64,000 nt of DNA from JALORV01 sp963780715 (GTDB lineage: Bacteria; Pseudomonadota; Gammaproteobacteria; Burkholderiales; Burkholderiaceae_F): contig CAWADK010000006.1 in assembly GCA_963780715.1 (NCBI GenBank), forward strand, positions 121,774 through 185,773, read 5' to 3'. The position numbers were made by a program, and so were the translations under genes. The notes below the pieces were generated by a model. It was not told the DNA's origin, ran no database searches, and saw nothing but the letters and a program-made list of their open reading frames with translations. Shown piece after piece: positions 60,942-64,000 of this stretch (positions within the stretch are counted from its first letter, which is position 1; every line of letters begins with the position of its first letter).

Positions 60942-61105
60942 GACTGCCGAAGCCGGCGAGAATCTATCCTTGAGCACTGCCACCTGCTTCGCCCGACAGC
61001 GGACTCTTGCCGCGTCACTCGTTAATATGTGTCGGCCGGCCTGCGCTCCCGGCTTCTCCTTTGACGGCAGCCTGCAGACCTTCACCACCGAAAGATAGCC
61101 AGACT

Positions 61106-61723
61106 ATGTCGTTCGCTGCCTTCGTCTTTGCCGCCGTCGTGCTTGCAATCACTCCTGGGCCTGGTATTGCCTACGTCGTCGCTCGCACGGTCGCCGGCGG
61201 TCGCCCGGAAGGCTTGGCCTCGTGTTTCGGTACCGGGATCGGCGGCATGCTCCATGTGCTCGCGGCGGCGCTCGGTCTCTCTTTGATCATTGCTCAGTCT
61301 GCCGTGGCCTTCAGCCTGGTCAAGTACATCGGTGCTGCTTACCTGGTCTATCTCGGTATTCGCCTGCTACTGTGTGAAGACCACGAGCTCGCGGTCAAGC
61401 CCGTTGCCGTTCAGGGTGTGCGCCGTGCTCTCGCGGAGGGAGTTATCGTTGAAGCCTTGAACGTCAAGACGGCACTGTTTTTTCTGGCGTTCCTTCCTCA
61501 GTTTGTCTCGCCAAGCGACCCCTTGATTCCGCAGCTGGTGCTCCTGGGAAGCATCTGCGTTGCGCTCAACACGCTCGTCGACGTCATAGCGGTTGTCGCG
61601 GCCGATCGCTTGCTCAAGTCAGGCGCCACCCGCGCCGCGCGCGGTCGAATACTCACCAAGGTGTCAGGCGTCACGATGCTGGGACTGGGCACCTACTTGG
61701 CGCTGGCACGGCGTGACGCCTGA
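61106..61723 (+). CDS. LysE/RhtB-family amino-acid exporter
   Basis: A 205-residue transporter with six membrane helices and the LysE signature AITPGPGIAYVVARTVAGGRPEG, plus YIGAAYLVYLGIRLLL and LNVKTALFFLAFLPQFV. It exports amino acids or their analogues; the substrate is not evident. The start is the ATG at 61106. Confidence 0.9.
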   Translation: MSFAAFVFAAVVLAITPGPGIAYVVARTVAGGRPEGLASCFGTGIGGMLHVLAAALGLSLIIAQSAVAFSLVKYIGAAYLVYLGIRLLLCEDHELAVKPVAVQGVRRALAEGVIVEALNVKTALFFLAFLPQFVSPSDPLIPQLVLLGSICVALNTLVDVIAVVAADRLLKSGATRAARGRILTKVSGVTMLGLGTYLALARRDA

Positions 61724-61810
61724 CTTGCAGCCGCCGGCCAGTTGCTGACGAGAACCATCGCGACGTGAATCGCTGAAAACCTGACGTCGTCCTCTCACTT
61801 AGCGGCCGCC

Positions 61811-62227
61811 GTGCAAAGCCATCAGACATCGGCCAGCGAGCTGAACGCGGTGCTCGAACGGACGCCGTTCCTCAGGCCCTATGGCTTCACCGTCCAGTCC
61901 TGTGGTGAAGGCGAGTGCGTTCTGCACGTAGCATTTGCCCCGGAGTTGGAACGGCCTGGCGGAATCGTCAGTGGGATGACGCTGATGGGTGCTGCAGATG
62001 TTGCTATGTGGTTGGCGATCATGACGAAGCGGGGAACCGAGGAACTCTGGGTCACGTCGGACATGAAGACTGCGTTTCTGCGCAGCGGGCGCCAGGAGGA
62101 CTTCGTATGCACCGCTCGAATACTCAAAATTGGGAAGCGGTCCGCCTACGGGACGGCTGAATGCTGCGGCGTTGACTCTGGACTTCTTGCCCACCACGTT
62201 CTGACTTATGTCAGGGCGTCAGAGTGA
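61811..62227 (+). CDS. hotdog-fold thioesterase (PaaI-like)
   Basis: A 138-residue protein with PaaI-type layout (PYGFTVQSCGEGECVLHVAFAPE, RPGGIVSGMTLMGAADVAMWLAI, SDMKTAFLRSG). The helix GGIVSGMTLMGAADVAM replaces the usual HGG..ALADTA. The start is GTG at 61811. Flanked by the CGGCCA/GCGGMC motifs described in the findings. Confidence 0.8.
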   Translation: MQSHQTSASELNAVLERTPFLRPYGFTVQSCGEGECVLHVAFAPELERPGGIVSGMTLMGAADVAMWLAIMTKRGTEELWVTSDMKTAFLRSGRQEDFVCTARILKIGKRSAYGTAECCGVDSGLLAHHVLTYVRASE

Positions 62228-62398
62228 TGCCACCGCGCAGTCGCTGACGGCCAATTGTGGTCCTTGCCGCGCGTTGTCAGAGTTGCTTCATAGCGGGCAA
62301 ACTGTAGTGTCGTCGATGCATACCTCTCGGCGATTGCAATGCTCACGCGGACTATATCGAGTTGGGTCTCGTGCAGGCTCACACATTTCAGGAAGCTT

Positions 62399-62773
62399 AT
62401 GTTTGACCATGTCAAATTCGGAGTCAGCGACTATTCAGAGAGCAAAGCGTTCTACCTCAAGGCACTCGGACCGCTCGGCGTGACTGTTGTCACGGAGTGG
62501 CCGCCGAACGGTGTCGAACTCAGCCAGCCCAACGGCAAAGCTTCCTTGTGCCTGTACCAAAGTAAGGAGAAGCCGGCGCATCTTCACCTGGCATTCATGG
62601 CCGAGAATCGCAAGCAAGTCGAAGCGTTCTATCGCGCGGCTCTGGAGGCGGGTGGCAAAGACAATGGTGCGCCTGGACTGCGCCCGCACTACCATGCGAA
62701 CTACTACGCAGCTTTCGTCATTGGTCCAGACGGGCACAACATCGAAGCGGTGTGCCACAAACCCGAGGCCTAA
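62399..62773 (+). CDS. VOC-family (glyoxalase/bleomycin resistance) protein
   Basis: A 124-residue VOC protein (MFDHVKFGVSDYSESKAFYLKALGPLG, HLHLAFMAENRKQVEAFYRAAL, YYAAFVIGPDGHNIEAVCH). Metal-site His and Glu positions are present. The ATG at 62399 follows AGGAAG. Substrate unknown. Confidence 0.87.
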   Translation: MFDHVKFGVSDYSESKAFYLKALGPLGVTVVTEWPPNGVELSQPNGKASLCLYQSKEKPAHLHLAFMAENRKQVEAFYRAALEAGGKDNGAPGLRPHYHANYYAAFVIGPDGHNIEAVCHKPEA

Positions 62774-62895
62774 CCTCTTTCTTCTCGCAAAAATCGGCCA
62801 GAAGCAGAAGTTGACGTGCGGCGCTCAAACAGCCCCATTGCGGACATCGGAGCCAAGGGAGAAAATTTCATCTCCGGGACAGGGACTGGAATGTG

Positions 62896-63321
62896 ATGAG
62901 GTTCCTCGCCATTGTCTGTTTGGCCGCTCTTGGTTCAACGCCAGTTGTCAGCGCGGCACAAGACGTTGATGCAAAGGCCGCCCTTCGTTCATTGCCGAGC
63001 GAGAGGTCTCCGTCCCTTGTGCTGACACCGCAGGGCGCCGAGCGCCTCGCACCTCCAGCGCGCAGCGAAAGTCAATCGTCACTACGATCCGAATTGGAAT
63101 CGCCCGGATGGTCCCGAGCCCAGTCGCTTGCGCTCTTGTGGACCACCGCAATTGCGTGCTCGGTGACGCGGTTAGGCTGCGTGGCGATGCCACCGGTGCA
63201 GCCACAGATCACCCCGCCGGGCAGCGAGTCCTGGCAGCGTGTCGGCTGTAAGACGCCCGAGACTTGTGGGTGGCTATGGGCACCCGAGATTAACGGGCCA
63301 TATCCGAGCCCGCAGCAGTAG
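62896..63321 (+). CDS. hypothetical secreted protein
   Basis: A 141-residue protein with a signal peptide (FLAIVCLAALGSTPVVSA-AQ) and a Pro/Ser/Cys-containing body ending CKTPETCGWLWAPEINGPYP. No family recognised. A GTG three bases upstream is an alternative start. Confidence 0.5.
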   Translation: MRFLAIVCLAALGSTPVVSAAQDVDAKAALRSLPSERSPSLVLTPQGAERLAPPARSESQSSLRSELESPGWSRAQSLALLWTTAIACSVTRLGCVAMPPVQPQITPPGSESWQRVGCKTPETCGWLWAPEINGPYPSPQQ

Positions 63322-63404
63322 CCAATCTGGGGCGGTAGCCGGCCAATTGCAGACGATAGGTGAGAGCCGCAGAATTGCATTGAAGCGGACCATTGGAGAT
63401 ACAA

Positions 63405-63638
63405 ATGCGTTCGACACGCTTAACGGCCTTTCAACGCCGCGCATGGCTGGCAAACACAGTGACGTTTGCGCTCGTGATGGCCGCGGTCATGTATCTCGGC
63501 AAGGCGTTCGACGGTGAACTTGCCTTTCCTGTCGCCGTTTACATTGCCGTTGTCCTGATCGTGTCTGCTCTCCTGAGGGCCTACCTTCGGGACAAAGACG
63601 AGCGCCACTTTTTGAGGATTCTCGGCGGTCGGCGCTGA
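63405..63638 (+). CDS. hypothetical two-helix membrane protein
   Basis: A 77-residue protein with two hydrophobic helices (about residues 16-32 and 39-58) and a basic C-terminus. The ATG at 63405 has GGAG nine bases upstream. No family recognised. Confidence 0.5.
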   Translation: MRSTRLTAFQRRAWLANTVTFALVMAAVMYLGKAFDGELAFPVAVYIAVVLIVSALLRAYLRDKDERHFLRILGGRR

Positions 63639-63715
63639 TATCCGTCCCCGGCCAATGTTGGACTCGCGCCTGTTGCGCAAGAATCTGCCGTAAGCAGACC
63701 TCGGAGGGGTGAGAA

Positions 63716-63937
63716 GTGGGACGAATTCTTGGCTTCGACAAGACGGCGCAACTCATCATCGTAGGCCTCTTCCTGGGCATCATGGTCGGCAACAAGATGT
63801 GGTCGTCCGCCGCGTTGGCCAACTGGTCCGGCGAGGCTCGCAGCTTCCTGTGCTTCCTTGGATTTCCAGCACTCTTCGCCGCGCTCAATCTGCTCGTCCA
63901 CAAAGCCGTGGCGATGTGGAGAGATCGCGACAGCTAG
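63716..63937 (+). CDS. hypothetical small membrane protein
   Basis: A 73-residue protein with one or two membrane helices (LIIVGLFLGIMVGNKMW, FLCFLGFPALFAALNLLV). The GTG at 63716 follows GGAGGGG. No family recognised. Confidence 0.5.
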   Translation: MGRILGFDKTAQLIIVGLFLGIMVGNKMWSSAALANWSGEARSFLCFLGFPALFAALNLLVHKAVAMWRDRDS

Positions 63938-64000
63938 GCGCGGTCCGGCCAACAGCGGTCCTGATCTCGGTGCACCCAGTTCGCCCGAAAGCGGCCGCCG

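Noticed and set aside
62768..63177. Integron attC site: GCCTAAC at 62768 and GTTAGGC at 63171
   Set aside because: The two perfect seven-mers are 400 bp apart with coding sequence between them, too far for an attC hairpin. No integron integrase is visible and other gaps lack these cores.

Overview
The window is about 64 kb of high-GC bacterial chromosome. Gene content and order point to a betaproteobacterium of the Burkholderiales/Rhodocyclales type: aroK-aroB-dgt-gltB-gltD, an mla lipid-transport block running into ibaG-murA, hisGDCBHAFIE-HIT-tatABC, a DegS/AlgW-type protease, mscL, petABC-sspAB, ubiX-grxD-prmC-prfA-hemA and actP. That placement rests on synteny and protein similarity read by eye; no 16S gene is present.

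Layout. 1-436: tail of an Ig-like surface protein. 0.5-11 kb: chorismate pathway genes, a dNTPase, a degenerate REP-type transposase relative with a nearby inverted repeat, and glutamate synthase. 11-13.9 kb: a duplicated gltD tail, a cytochrome c with a duplicated signal peptide, a thioesterase, an orphan amino-acid binding protein and a glycine-zipper lipoprotein. 13.9-21.4 kb: mlaFED, mlaA, mlaC, mlaB, an ABC-2 exporter, ibaG and murA. 21.4-30.9 kb: histidine biosynthesis, a HIT protein, Tat translocase and a Sel1 protein. 31-37.2 kb: the protease and mscL (minus strand), then the cytochrome bc1 complex, sspA, sspB and tRNA-Thr. 37.4-45.3 kb, mostly minus strand: ubiX, grxD, prmC, prfA, hemA, an exonuclease and a cNMP/CBS/nucleotidyltransferase protein. 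45.4-47.7 kb: actP and its small partner. 48-57.3 kb: a DUF697/EcsC-like protein, a secreted metallo-beta-lactamase-fold hydrolase, two amidohydrolase-type enzymes and a five-gene peptide ABC importer, then tRNA-Phe. 57.5-64 kb: accessory genes (a MerR-controlled redox cluster, LysE, thioesterase, VOC and small membrane proteins) that look less GC-rich.

Five housekeeping genes (hisD, hisB, hisF, hisI, petB) and the partial gene at the left end each carry exactly one extra base. In every case removing it restores a normal full-length product. All six are insertions. They are either residual sequence errors or real inactivations; the essential nature of petB favours error.

Other notable structure: a 31-nt palindrome core at four loci (two copies share a 47-nt form) in gene-boundary positions; two neighbouring partial duplications (gltD tail, cytochrome signal peptide) whose copies differ mostly at synonymous sites; loss of both HUH histidines in the transposase relative; and a recurrent pair of short motifs in the gaps between the accessory genes at the right end.
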